Virus record (IMG/VR): IMGVR_UViG_3300030419_006989
Span: 1 to 29,208 of that record
Origin: a virus
Direction: 5' to 3' (one strand)
Length of the DNA stretch: 29,208 nt
In this document: positions 1 through 6,558 of the stretch, in pieces
How positions within the stretch are numbered: the first letter of the stretch is position 1
How the letters are laid out: the number at the start of each line of letters is the position of its first letter
The notes under the pieces: generated by a model
Seen by the model: only the letters and a program-made list of their open reading frames with translations
The model's database searches: none
What the model was told of the DNA's origin: nothing
Made by a program: the position numbers and the translations under genes

Positions 1-24
1 CCCGCCCACTCTTAATGTGAGCGC

Positions 25-92
25 AGCATCCTGAGATGGATGCGAAGTGAACCTTATATTGCCGGCCGGTGGAGCATCCTGAGATGGATGCG
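25..92. repeat. Two identical 20-base hairpin repeats, 48 bases apart
   Basis: The 20-base sequence AGCATCCTGAGATGGATGCG occurs at 25-44 and again, unchanged, at 73-92. Each copy folds into a perfect 6-bp stem (GCATCC pairing with GGATGC) around the loop TGAGAT. The second copy can extend through GGAG (71-74) and CTCC (96-99). Between them lies the palindrome CCGGCCGG (62-69). Perfect conservation of stem and loop outside any gene suggests a protein- or RNA-polymerase-binding element, a regulatory RNA motif or a packaging signal. The role is unknown. Confidence 0.75.
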
Positions 93-148
93 GAACTCCT
101 TGCCGCCGAGCCTACGCCTGCCAAGTGTCGGAGCCAGATAGGATGTGC

Positions 149-203
149 ACCCAGGGGCGGGGAGGTCAACCCCCGGGGTACCTTAGCGAGGCGGCCTCTT
201 AGG
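149..203. other. Pair of GC-rich stem-loops
   Basis: The first stem pairs ACCC (149-152) with GGGT (176-179) and CGGGG (158-162) with CCCCG (171-175), leaving a 5-base bulge and an 8-base loop. The second is GAGG-CGG-CCTC within 181-203, with imperfect outer pairing of CCTTA to TTAGG. No T-tract follows on the + strand; an AT-rich run (TAATATAATTATA) follows instead. They may form a terminator-like barrier for the leftward gene or part of a folded RNA. The structures were read by eye. Confidence 0.4.
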
Positions 204-251
204 TAATATAATTATAGACAGACCTCTACAGCCAATTTTCGTAAATTTGGT

Positions 252-716
252 TTATCGCTTTGAACCCATTTGTTCGAGTTCAAACATTTGCAATCTCATA
301 GACGGCATGCTTCTGGCGTTTACTGGTTGTACTCTTTGCCAGTTAAATCTCTGAGCCATAATGGCATCTCTTACGATGTCTGATACTTTTGCTCCGAAGG
401 TAACAGCGACTCCGTTTATTTTCTTTGCGGTATGTCCTGCGAGTTTAATTTCTTTCGCATCGTTTATTGTACCTATGGTTGCTTTAATGCCTTGGCCTGC
501 TTTTTCGTAGTCATATCCATATGCTTCTACAGAGCCGCAGAGAGCTTCGCAGGCGAGTGAGACAAGTGTGTCTTTTGAGATTTTGCTTTTCTTTGCTGTT
601 GTTTCTAGTAGTTGGTTTACTGCTTTATCGATTGGTACTTTCATTGCTGGGGGTGCCCCTCTTTGTTTTTTGTTTTCGGTGGGCGCTTGTACGACGGTCT
701 TGTTCTTTTTTTGCAT
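252..716 (-). CDS. Probable tandem ribbon-helix-helix DNA-binding protein
   Basis: This 154-residue protein is the only gene on the minus strand. It starts at ATG 716-714 with a clear SD (GGAGG, about 9 bases upstream). After a basic, disordered N-terminus, two segments match the ribbon-helix-helix pattern of a beta strand followed by two helices: residues about 25-60 (starting MKVPIDKAVNQLLETTAKK) and about 90-122 (containing TFGAKVSDIVRDAIMAQ). RHH proteins of the Arc/MetJ type bind operators as dimers; two RHH units in one chain would make a pseudo-dimer. It faces the small terminase gene with only 18 bases between start codons, so it could regulate that junction or the hairpin repeats beyond its 3' end. 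The RHH call is by eye and no exact family is recognised. The gene itself is well supported by its SD and protein-like composition. Confidence 0.6.
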   Translation of the reverse strand: MQKKNKTVVQAPTENKKQRGAPPAMKVPIDKAVNQLLETTAKKSKISKDTLVSLACEALCGSVEAYGYDYEKAGQGIKATIGTINDAKEIKLAGHTAKKINGVAVTFGAKVSDIVRDAIMAQRFNWQRVQPVNARSMPSMRLQMFELEQMGSKR

Positions 717-734
717 GTGCTCTATCCTCCATCT

Positions 735-1208
735 ATGCCAAGTTCTACCCAGATTACCAAAGTATCTGACATTCCGCTAGATTTGGTGGATTACTACAAA
801 GACTCTGCTTCAAGTGCCCATGCTTTGTTAGAGCGAGCGGTATTTGAGGCTGGCGATAACTTTCATGAGTTGAACACAAACTTGAAAGCGGTGAATGCTT
901 ATATCAAGGCTCGTGGAAGTATTGGCGAGTTAATGGAGTCTTCGCAGGCGCATAGTGGCGGTGGTGTTTCAGATTGGGATCCATTTGCAAACACGTCTTG
1001 TTTAGATGGTGAGTTAGATGTAGTTGAAGCGAAAGCGGAGTTCACTGCAATAACGAGCGGAGAGTCTGCTGCAATTTCTTTATACCAGGCTGGTTTGACG
1101 TATAAGGAGATTAGCGGAAATACGGGGATGAGTGTTTCCAAGGTGCGTAATGTTGTAAAGAAGCAGGGTATCCAGCGCACCCGGAAAAAATCGGTGAAGG
1201 TGTTATAA
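735..1208 (+). CDS. Probable terminase small subunit
   Basis: This 157-residue protein lies directly upstream of the large terminase. ATG 735 was chosen because the open frame extends further left only by running over the start of the divergent gene; GTG 717 is an alternative. Neither has a convincing SD. The N-terminal half is helical, with an acidic patch near DWDPFANTS. Residues about 110-150 contain a helix-turn-helix (YQAGLTYKEISGNTGMSVSK) followed by a basic tail (QRTRKKSVK). Small terminases recognise the packaging site on viral DNA through such N- or C-terminal HTH segments and hand it to the large subunit. The identification rests on position, size and the HTH, not on a recognised family signature; a transcription regulator is the alternative. 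Confidence 0.6.
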   Translation: MPSSTQITKVSDIPLDLVDYYKDSASSAHALLERAVFEAGDNFHELNTNLKAVNAYIKARGSIGELMESSQAHSGGGVSDWDPFANTSCLDGELDVVEAKAEFTAITSGESAAISLYQAGLTYKEISGNTGMSVSKVRNVVKKQGIQRTRKKSVKVL

Positions 1209-1290
1209 GGTGTGTTATTGTTTTTATACGAGTCTGACGGGGAATTCAATTTGCTCTCCAAATAAATCCACCCGTGTAATGATTCCTTCG

Positions 1291-1324
1291 CCGCCCACTG
1301 GTTCCCCCTGTAGCTAGTGGGTGG
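1291..1324 (+). promoter_or_regulatory. Hairpin enclosing the terL start codon
   Basis: CCGCCCACTGG (1291-1301) pairs fully with CTAGTGGGTGG (1314-1324) as RNA: 11 pairs including two G-U wobbles, with a 12-base loop. The 3' arm contains the GTG start codon of terL at 1317. There is no SD in front of that GTG. A folded message would hide the start, which suggests low or conditional translation of the terminase. This is inferred from sequence only. Confidence 0.5.
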
Positions 1325-3098
1325 TCTTTCTAAAGAGGCGTATCGCTTCCATGAGTTTTGGGAGCGGTGTAAGTTTGACCGCCGGTTCTATTTTCAAAAT
1401 TGCTTAAAGATAAGAACTCTTGTTGGCGACACTTACCGGCTCAGTCCATTGAATCTAAACGCTGAGCAGGAAGAGCTTCTCAGTGTTATTGAGTCAATGG
1501 AGGCAGATAAGAAGCCGGTTCGGATTATTGATTTGAAGTCGCGTCAGGTTGGTGGTACGACTTTTTTCAAAGCCTTGGGTCACCACCATTGCCAGTTTAA
1601 CAAGCAAGCAAATGCAATGTGCATTGCTCACTTGCGGCAATCGACTCAGGAAATTTTTCATATAATCAAACGTTACCAGGAGAATTTGCCGGAGGCGATA
1701 GATTTGGTTGCCCCTGCTAAGTTGATAGGTAATTCGATACGATGGAACCATGGCGCAAGATACCAGATCCAAACCCAAGGGAGCACCGATGCCGCACGCG
1801 GTTCCACCTGGGATTTTCTTCACTTATCTGAGGTGGCGCTCTGGCATAAAAGACGAAGGAGCACAACTGACGAAGATGCTCTTCAAGCTCAGCTCGCGGC
1901 AGTTGCTGACGTTCCTGGAACTTACGTCTTCATGGAATCGACTGCGAATGGTGCGTCGGGAGCTTTTTACACACGATTCTGGCAAGCCGTCAAAGACGAC
2001 TTAGGCAATATCTACAAGCCGGTGTTTTTTGGTTGGCAGTCCCACGACAGATATATTCTTCCTCCAGACCTAACTGATACTCAGATAGATAAGCGCATGC
2101 GTCAGGCTTATAAGGCAGAAGACGACATGTTGTTTTATAAGTTGGCGACAGACTTAGGTTATGACGATTTGTGGGCTAAGCGTGCTATTGAGTTTGACTT
2201 ACCCCCTGAGCGGGTTAAGTGGGCAATCCAGACATTACATACAAAGTTTAGTGGTGACATTACTCGGTTTGATACTGAGTATCCTTTAAGTCCACAGATA
2301 GCTTTTACCAGTTCTTCCCGGTCACCATTTGACCAAGGCATTGTCCAAGAAAGAATTGATGAGCTTATGGAAGATAGTTCAGTTTCAGAAAGTGGAGAGC
2401 TGTTTGACGACAACTACACACTCAAGCCAGGAAGAGATGACTGGCAAATATATAAAAGTCCACAGCCGGGACATGAGTATATTGTTTCCGTGGACACGGC
2501 ACACGGTGTCGAGGATGGAGACTTTTCATGCATACAAATACTTGACCGCAATACCAGAGAACAGGTTGCGGAACTGTATGCGCGAATCCCCCCCGATGTC
2601 ACAGCTAGTCAAGCGAAGTTGGCTGCGACTTTTTACAACTCAGCTTTGCTCGTCCCAGAGATTGATGGTCCCGGTTTGGCTGTTATTAAAGAGCTACTGG
2701 ACTCGGATTATATGAATCTTTATGTACGAAATATTAATGCTGCGAACTGGACTCAGCGGTATGGGTTTAGGACTCAGGCGAAGGACCAACGGGATTCTGC
2801 AATTGCAGCAGTAGCCAAAGCCATTCGTTTAGAGACTCACACTTTCCATTCACTAAGATTTTTAAATGAATGCAAAGTATTTATAGAGACACAATCTAAG
2901 CGGTGTGAAGCGATGCCGGGTGAGCATGACGATGCTGTTATGGCAATGGCCATAGCCATATATGTTGACTCTATACTTGAAGATGCGGCAATATCGGAGC
3001 CAGTGAGAGAAAAAGAATTGGCTCCAGATGCTGTTGCCAGGTTTATGAACTTTGACGATGGAGAGAGGGATCCACATTTAGGCGTATGGTGGAAGTAG
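1317..3098 (+). CDS. terL: Terminase large subunit (packaging ATPase/nuclease)
   Basis: This 593-residue motor protein pumps DNA into the procapsid and cuts the concatemer. The ATPase half shows a P-loop KSRQVGGTT (residues 74-82), a Walker B-like DFLHLSEV (166-173) ending in the catalytic Glu, and motif III MESTANG (206-212). The nuclease half has the RNase H-like acidic cluster: Asp393 in SVDTAHG, Glu448 in PEIDGPG, and Asp538/Asp539 in HDDAVMA. In the P-loop the usual GK lysine is replaced (GGTT) and a lysine sits at the first position, as in lambda-type terminases. GTG 1317 is the only usable start, because an in-frame stop lies just upstream (1311-1313) and the next Met is at residue 61. 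It lies inside a hairpin and has no SD. The 3' end overlaps the next gene by 13 bases. Confidence 0.93.
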   Translation: MGGLSKEAYRFHEFWERCKFDRRFYFQNCLKIRTLVGDTYRLSPLNLNAEQEELLSVIESMEADKKPVRIIDLKSRQVGGTTFFKALGHHHCQFNKQANAMCIAHLRQSTQEIFHIIKRYQENLPEAIDLVAPAKLIGNSIRWNHGARYQIQTQGSTDAARGSTWDFLHLSEVALWHKRRRSTTDEDALQAQLAAVADVPGTYVFMESTANGASGAFYTRFWQAVKDDLGNIYKPVFFGWQSHDRYILPPDLTDTQIDKRMRQAYKAEDDMLFYKLATDLGYDDLWAKRAIEFDLPPERVKWAIQTLHTKFSGDITRFDTEYPLSPQIAFTSSSRSPFDQGIVQERIDELMEDSSVSESGELFDDNYTLKPGRDDWQIYKSPQPGHEYIVSVDTAHGVEDGDFSCIQILDRNTREQVAELYARIPPDVTASQAKLAATFYNSALLVPEIDGPGLAVIKELLDSDYMNLYVRNINAANWTQRYGFRTQAKDQRDSAIAAVAKAIRLETHTFHSLRFLNECKVFIETQSKRCEAMPGEHDDAVMAMAIAIYVDSILEDAAISEPVREKELAPDAVARFMNFDDGERDPHLGVWWK

Positions 3099-3319
3099 CA
3101 ATCAGCCTTGCATGTTTATCATTCTGCGTATTCTGCGTATTCTGCGTTAAGGTTTTAAATGATTATAACCGGCGAGCCGATCAAGAAATGAAGCGAGAGC
3201 TTTCTCAGGACTACACTGCTCAGTGGCAGGAGTTCGAGGCGCACGCTCAAGATAAGTTTGAAGATGATTACTGGAAAACAGTAGTTAACAAACCGGAGGT
3301 GTTTCAGCATGGCGGGTAA
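3086..3319 (+). CDS. Small single-pass membrane protein
   Basis: The 77-residue protein starts at an ATG inside the end of terL. Residues about 4-24 form one hydrophobic segment rich in Cys, Val and Phe, followed by a charged helical tail (residues 25-70). The layout of a short N-terminal membrane anchor and a soluble charged domain resembles small phage membrane proteins such as spanin-like or holin-accessory proteins, but no specific family is recognised and it lies far from the endolysin. A 9-base triplication in the DNA makes up most of the membrane segment. The start is weakly marked (AGG only), so translation probably depends on coupling to terL. Confidence 0.6.
   Translation: MVEVAISLACLSFCVFCVFCVKVLNDYNRRADQEMKRELSQDYTAQWQEFEAHAQDKFEDDYWKTVVNKPEVFQHGG
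3121..3147 (+). repeat. Triplicated 9-base unit inside a membrane segment
   Basis: ATTCTGCGT occurs three times in perfect tandem and encodes Phe-Cys-Val three times within the hydrophobic helix of the small membrane protein. The unit length keeps frame, so slippage would lengthen or shorten the helix by three residues per unit without destroying the protein. Confidence 0.95.
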
Positions 3320-3794
3320 ACTTCCAGTTCTTGGCCTTCCCCAAGCAAAGGGTGACCCAGGTTCACCAGCTAAAGCTGGTTATCAGGGATCTTATGGAAG
3401 CACAGTAGGCGGCACAGTTGGTGGTTTGATTGGTGGATCAGTTGGAGGAACGGCTGCGGGGGCTGCGGCTGGAACGGCTGCTGCTGCAAAAGGAGCTGCG
3501 GCTGGTAGCGCCCTTGGTCCCGGCGGCATGGTCATTGGCGCTGCGGTTGGCACAATCCTTGGTTCTATTGTAGATGCAATAATTGGGCATGCAACTTCAA
3601 GCCCCGGCAGAGCGGCAAAGCCCCCTAAACCTAGACCAGCGTTTGCTCCTCCTGAGCCATACAAGGCCCAGCAATCTCAGCGATTGAGAGATCCCGGAGC
3701 GGCAGGAAAAATGCAAGTAGGGCAAAATGTTCGCCTTGCGGCTGCAAACAATGTAAAAAACAGGCTGCAACAACAAGCCTACGGAGGAGTTTGA
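3309..3794 (+). CDS. Glycine-zipper, Gly/Ala-rich membrane-active protein
   Basis: The 161-residue protein has a strong SD (GGAGG, 3295-3299) inside the preceding gene and overlaps it by 11 bases. Residues about 28-93 are almost only Gly, Ala, Thr, Val and Ile with GxxxG-type spacing (VGGTVGGLIGGSVGG), the hallmark of glycine-zipper segments that pack tightly in membranes. A more polar Pro-rich and basic region (residues 95-161) follows. Virion proteins of this kind have been proposed to enter or perturb host membranes during DNA entry; a role as a minor head or ejection component, or in lysis, would both fit here. No named family is recognised. The position between terminase and portal suggests a head-associated role (inference). 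Confidence 0.6.
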   Translation: MAGKLPVLGLPQAKGDPGSPAKAGYQGSYGSTVGGTVGGLIGGSVGGTAAGAAAGTAAAAKGAAAGSALGPGGMVIGAAVGTILGSIVDAIIGHATSSPGRAAKPPKPRPAFAPPEPYKAQQSQRLRDPGAAGKMQVGQNVRLAAANNVKNRLQQQAYGGV

Positions 3795-3795
3795 T

Positions 3796-4083
3796 ATGGC
3801 ACTGCCACCACCAGGAGGACCAGGAGAAGGACCACCAATGGCTGGCCCACCAATGGGAATGCCAGGAAAAGAAGGCGGACCTTCTTTGTCTGACGTAATT
3901 GAAATGCTTAAGATGTTGCCGCCGCCAATGCTTCGAGTATTGATGGATGAGCTTTCAACAGAGCTTGAAGACAAAGAAAGCCCTAGACCAGAGATGGGTC
4001 CACCAGAAGGGCCAGCAGATAAAAGTGAAGCAATTAAAAAAATTGCAGCAATGAGAGCGGGAGGTCCAAGTGGCGTTGCCTAA
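3796..4083 (+). CDS. Small Pro/Gly/Met-rich protein of the head module
   Basis: The 95-residue protein is preceded by a strong SD (GGAGGAG, ending 7 bases before ATG). The first 30 residues are a low-complexity Pro-Gly-Met stretch (PPGGPGEGPPMAGPPMGMPG). Then comes a predicted amphipathic helix (SLSDVIEMLKMLPPPMLRVL), an acidic segment and a short basic helix. It is wedged between the glycine-zipper gene and the next small gene, overlapping the latter by 14 bases. The function is unknown. The Pro/Gly-rich style recurs at the C-terminus of the portal, which may point to a shared physical role such as a flexible linker. Confidence 0.6.
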   Translation: MALPPPGGPGEGPPMAGPPMGMPGKEGGPSLSDVIEMLKMLPPPMLRVLMDELSTELEDKESPRPEMGPPEGPADKSEAIKKIAAMRAGGPSGVA

Positions 4084-4366
4084 AATAGAACCTACTTATG
4101 AAAAGCCAAAGTTTGGTTCAACAGCCTACACTGCACCAGAAGGTATTAATCCAGAAACGCTACGCTTATTAGCTCAGCGCCGTGCAAAGCAAGGAATGGT
4201 TGCTCCTGTTACAGCTCCTGGCCAAAGACAACCACAGCAATCGACAATTCTTGCATCAAAGTCTGCACCTCTTGACCCAAGACTTCGTGCAGCAATGGCG
4301 CTTCGATTGAAAATGAAAAAACAACTAGAGCAGCAAAGAGCACCGATGCCGGGAAGGCCAGTATAA
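4070..4366 (+). CDS. Small basic protein upstream of the portal
   Basis: The 98-residue protein starts at GTG 4070, inside the preceding gene, and is supported by GGGAGG at 4059-4064 with 5-base spacing. The stop codon directly abuts the portal ATG. The sequence is Pro/Gln/Ala-rich with a basic C-terminal helix (residues about 70-92, RLRAAMALRLKMKKQLEQQR). No family is recognised. The tight placement between two head genes suggests a minor head or assembly role, but nothing more can be said from the sequence. Confidence 0.6.
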   Translation: MALPKIEPTYEKPKFGSTAYTAPEGINPETLRLLAQRRAKQGMVAPVTAPGQRQPQQSTILASKSAPLDPRLRAAMALRLKMKKQLEQQRAPMPGRPV

Positions 4367-6523
4367 ATGAGTTATTCAGGGCCGATCACAGACGCCTATA
4401 CGGAAGGCGGAAAGATAAAGACGTATACGCCAACAGAAAAAGAAATGAAGGCGACGGCTTATGTTCGAGAGCAGTGGTCTAACTCTGAAAACTCAAAGAG
4501 CCGTACTACCGAAAAGACATGGCTGGGTCTTGCATTTTATACTGGTCGCCAATGGGCAAGGTATAATCGAGTTACCAGACTATTAACAGAAGACAATCCA
4601 CCACCGTGGCGTGTACGCATGGTGTTGAACTATGTTCTTCCAACGGTTGAAACGCTGGCAGGCAAGCTAGTTGAGAACCGCCCTGGCTTTATGTGCATGC
4701 CAGCTACAGCAGACGAAGATGATATTGAAGCAGCTCGACAGTCTGAGCATTTGCTTGATTATCTTTGGGACGACTTGAATATGCCGGTGAAGCTACATGA
4801 GGCTATGAAGTGGATGGCTGTTAGCGGCACGGTGTTTTTTAAAGTTTGGTGGGATGGCGAAGCTGGCGATGAATACACCGAAGAGATTGTCAAAGAAACA
4901 ATTGAATACCTTGATGGCAATGTAGAGGAAATATCTGACAGGACAGAGAAGAAGTCTGGGTTTCCTGTTGTTGATGTTGTTAGCCCCTTAGAGGTTGGTT
5001 GGGATCCCGGCGCCAAGAACATGGAAACCTGCCGATGGATGTGCCACTCGAACATGATGCACATTGATGAGGTTAGGGGGCGCTGGCCAAAAAAAGGGAA
5101 GTATGTTCAGCCAAGCTCAACATATGAGGAAAACTTATATAGTCAGCAGGTTGTTCGTGAATTTTCTCGTGGTGTAGATTCTGATGACATGAATTTAGAC
5201 CGAGTACTTGTTTTAGAGTATTTTGAGAAGCCAAGCCCACGGCACCCTGAAGGATATTATGCAATTGTTGCGGGCGATATTCTTTTAGAAGAGCAAGAGA
5301 AGTTACCTTATGGCCGACTTCCTTTTGTGTGCGCTCGTCACAATACAGTGCCCGGTCGATTTACTGGCGAAGGCGTTGTGACTTCAATCATTCCAGCACA
5401 AAAAGAACTAAACAAGTCAGTTAGTCAGCGAATAGAAAATAAAAATTTGCATGCCCAACCAAAGTGGCGGGCTGAAAAAGGCAGTGTAGATAAGCAATCT
5501 TTTACTGATGAGCCAGGGGAGATTATTTTTTACAACCGAACATCTGCCCGTCCACCTGAACCAATGCCTCCTCCACCGATGTCACCAGAACATCGTATGA
5601 TTGAGAAGGAGCAGATTGAACATATTCAGGCGATTAGTGGTGTTAGCGATGTAACTCGCGGAATGGCACCAGCGCAAACGTCTGGTCGCGCTATTGGTCT
5701 TTTGAGCGACTTAGATGCAACTAAGTTAGGCCCAACGGTTCGAGAGGTTGAGCGTGCTATTGAGCATATTTGCATGCAGTTGCTTTGGATGTGGCGCGAG
5801 TACATGCCAATTGAAAAGACAATTCAAACAATTGGCCGAACTTCTGGCGTTGAAGTTATTACTTTTCATGCAGAAGAAATAAAGAACACTCGCGTTAAGA
5901 TTGTTGCAAACTCAATGTTGCCAAAGCACCCAAGCTACCGAAGAGAGCAGATAATGCAGATGTATCAGGTTGGGATTTTAGGTGACCCTGCCGATCCACA
6001 GACACAAATAAAGACCCGTCGAATGATGGAGTTTGGCGATGTCGATCCATTATATGGAGATGACACAAAAGACAGACTTTACGCACGGGAAGAAAACCAC
6101 ATGATGGCAAACGGAAAGCAATCCGATGTTCAGCCGTGGGAAGATCATATAACTCATATAGACGAGTGCTTGAGCTATATGAAATCGATAGACTTCAGGC
6201 TATTGCCAGAAGAGTATCAAAAGAATTTTGAACGTCATTTAGCATGGCACTACTACATGGAGTCCCAGAATCAACAGGGTCAACCGTGGTGGCAGTCTTA
6301 TGTTAATGCTGGCGATCCAAATATGCCGCCGGGTGCTCCGGTGGAGGGCGGTGGCCCCATGCCACCAGAAGGAGGTGGCGCTCCGGCACCACCAGGTCCT
6401 CCGCAGGGTGGGCCACCCGCTGGTCTTGTAGGCGGTGGGACTCCAGAGCTAAATAATGCCATAGGCACAAGAGGCCCTGGACGACCCGATTATGAGACTG
6501 GTTTTGAAGCTGCTTCACGGTAG
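4367..6523 (+). CDS. Portal protein (P22-like)
   Basis: The 718-residue protein forms the dodecameric ring at one capsid vertex through which DNA enters and leaves. The middle of the chain carries recognisable portal features: an N-terminal clip/wing region with FYTGRQW and NYVLPTVETLAGKL, a stretch of the form LPYGRLPFVCARHNTVPGRF, and a long helical stem segment containing QKELNKSVSQRIENK and SGVSDVTRGMAPAQTSGRA. The length is close to P22 gp1-type portals (about 725). The last 70 residues are low-complexity Pro/Gly (residues about 653-690), as seen in tails that project into or out of the capsid. The ATG abuts the stop of the preceding gene, with a moderate SD (GGAAGG). Scaffold and coat genes follow, as in typical head operons. 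Confidence 0.9.
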   Translation: MSYSGPITDAYTEGGKIKTYTPTEKEMKATAYVREQWSNSENSKSRTTEKTWLGLAFYTGRQWARYNRVTRLLTEDNPPPWRVRMVLNYVLPTVETLAGKLVENRPGFMCMPATADEDDIEAARQSEHLLDYLWDDLNMPVKLHEAMKWMAVSGTVFFKVWWDGEAGDEYTEEIVKETIEYLDGNVEEISDRTEKKSGFPVVDVVSPLEVGWDPGAKNMETCRWMCHSNMMHIDEVRGRWPKKGKYVQPSSTYEENLYSQQVVREFSRGVDSDDMNLDRVLVLEYFEKPSPRHPEGYYAIVAGDILLEEQEKLPYGRLPFVCARHNTVPGRFTGEGVVTSIIPAQKELNKSVSQRIENKNLHAQPKWRAEKGSVDKQSFTDEPGEIIFYNRTSARPPEPMPPPPMSPEHRMIEKEQIEHIQAISGVSDVTRGMAPAQTSGRAIGLLSDLDATKLGPTVREVERAIEHICMQLLWMWREYMPIEKTIQTIGRTSGVEVITFHAEEIKNTRVKIVANSMLPKHPSYRREQIMQMYQVGILGDPADPQTQIKTRRMMEFGDVDPLYGDDTKDRLYAREENHMMANGKQSDVQPWEDHITHIDECLSYMKSIDFRLLPEEYQKNFERHLAWHYYMESQNQQGQPWWQSYVNAGDPNMPPGAPVEGGGPMPPEGGGAPAPPGPPQGGPPAGLVGGGTPELNNAIGTRGPGRPDYETGFEAASR

Positions 6524-6529
6524 CGACCG

Positions 6530-6545
6530 CTGGCTCGATAGCCAG
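6530..6545 (+). promoter_or_regulatory. Hairpin between portal and scaffold genes
   Basis: CTGGCT-CGAT-AGCCAG is a perfect 6-bp stem with a 4-base loop in the 35-base gap between the portal stop and the scaffold start. It sits 5 bases before the scaffold SD (GAGG, 6551-6554). No T-tract follows, so it is not an intrinsic terminator. An mRNA processing or stability site, or a translation modulator, is possible. Confidence 0.45.
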
Positions 6546-6558
6546 TACGTGAGGTTTT

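Larger units (their letters stand above)
1..251. other. Structured noncoding region at left edge of late module
   Basis: No convincing gene is seen here. The stretch is richer in G and C than the genes beside it and contains a perfectly repeated hairpin (25-92), two further stem-loops (149-203) and an AT-rich segment (204-217). It lies downstream of the leftward gene at 252-716, so it could end that transcript. It could also be a leader, a small structured RNA, or a packaging site near the terminase genes. Nothing in the sequence decides between these. A tRNA was looked for and not found on either strand (no GTTCGANNC-type T-loop). Confidence 0.6.

Noticed and set aside
1-10. CCGCCCACT at the window edge matching the hairpin arm at 1291
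   Set aside because: Only about nine bases are shared and the match lies at the cut edge of the window; chance is sufficient.
184-212. Sigma-70-type promoter from TATAAT at 207-212
   Set aside because: No acceptable -35 box lies at 16-18 bases, the AT-rich run is nearly symmetric, and transcription would run antisense into the leftward gene.
1-251. Possible tRNA or CRISPR array in the structured region
   Set aside because: There is no T-loop consensus or 7-bp acceptor pairing on either strand, and only two repeat copies with no array of spacers.
612-734. Longer N-terminus for the small terminase starting at ATG 612
   Set aside because: It would overlap the start of the well-supported leftward gene, and the added residues are hydrophobic Cys/Phe/Trp-rich, typical of antisense translation.
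3392-3664. Leftward open frame of 90 codons rich in Ala and Pro
   Set aside because: It is the reverse-strand shadow of the Gly/Ala-rich gene, caused by its GCN/GGN codons; no ribosome site.
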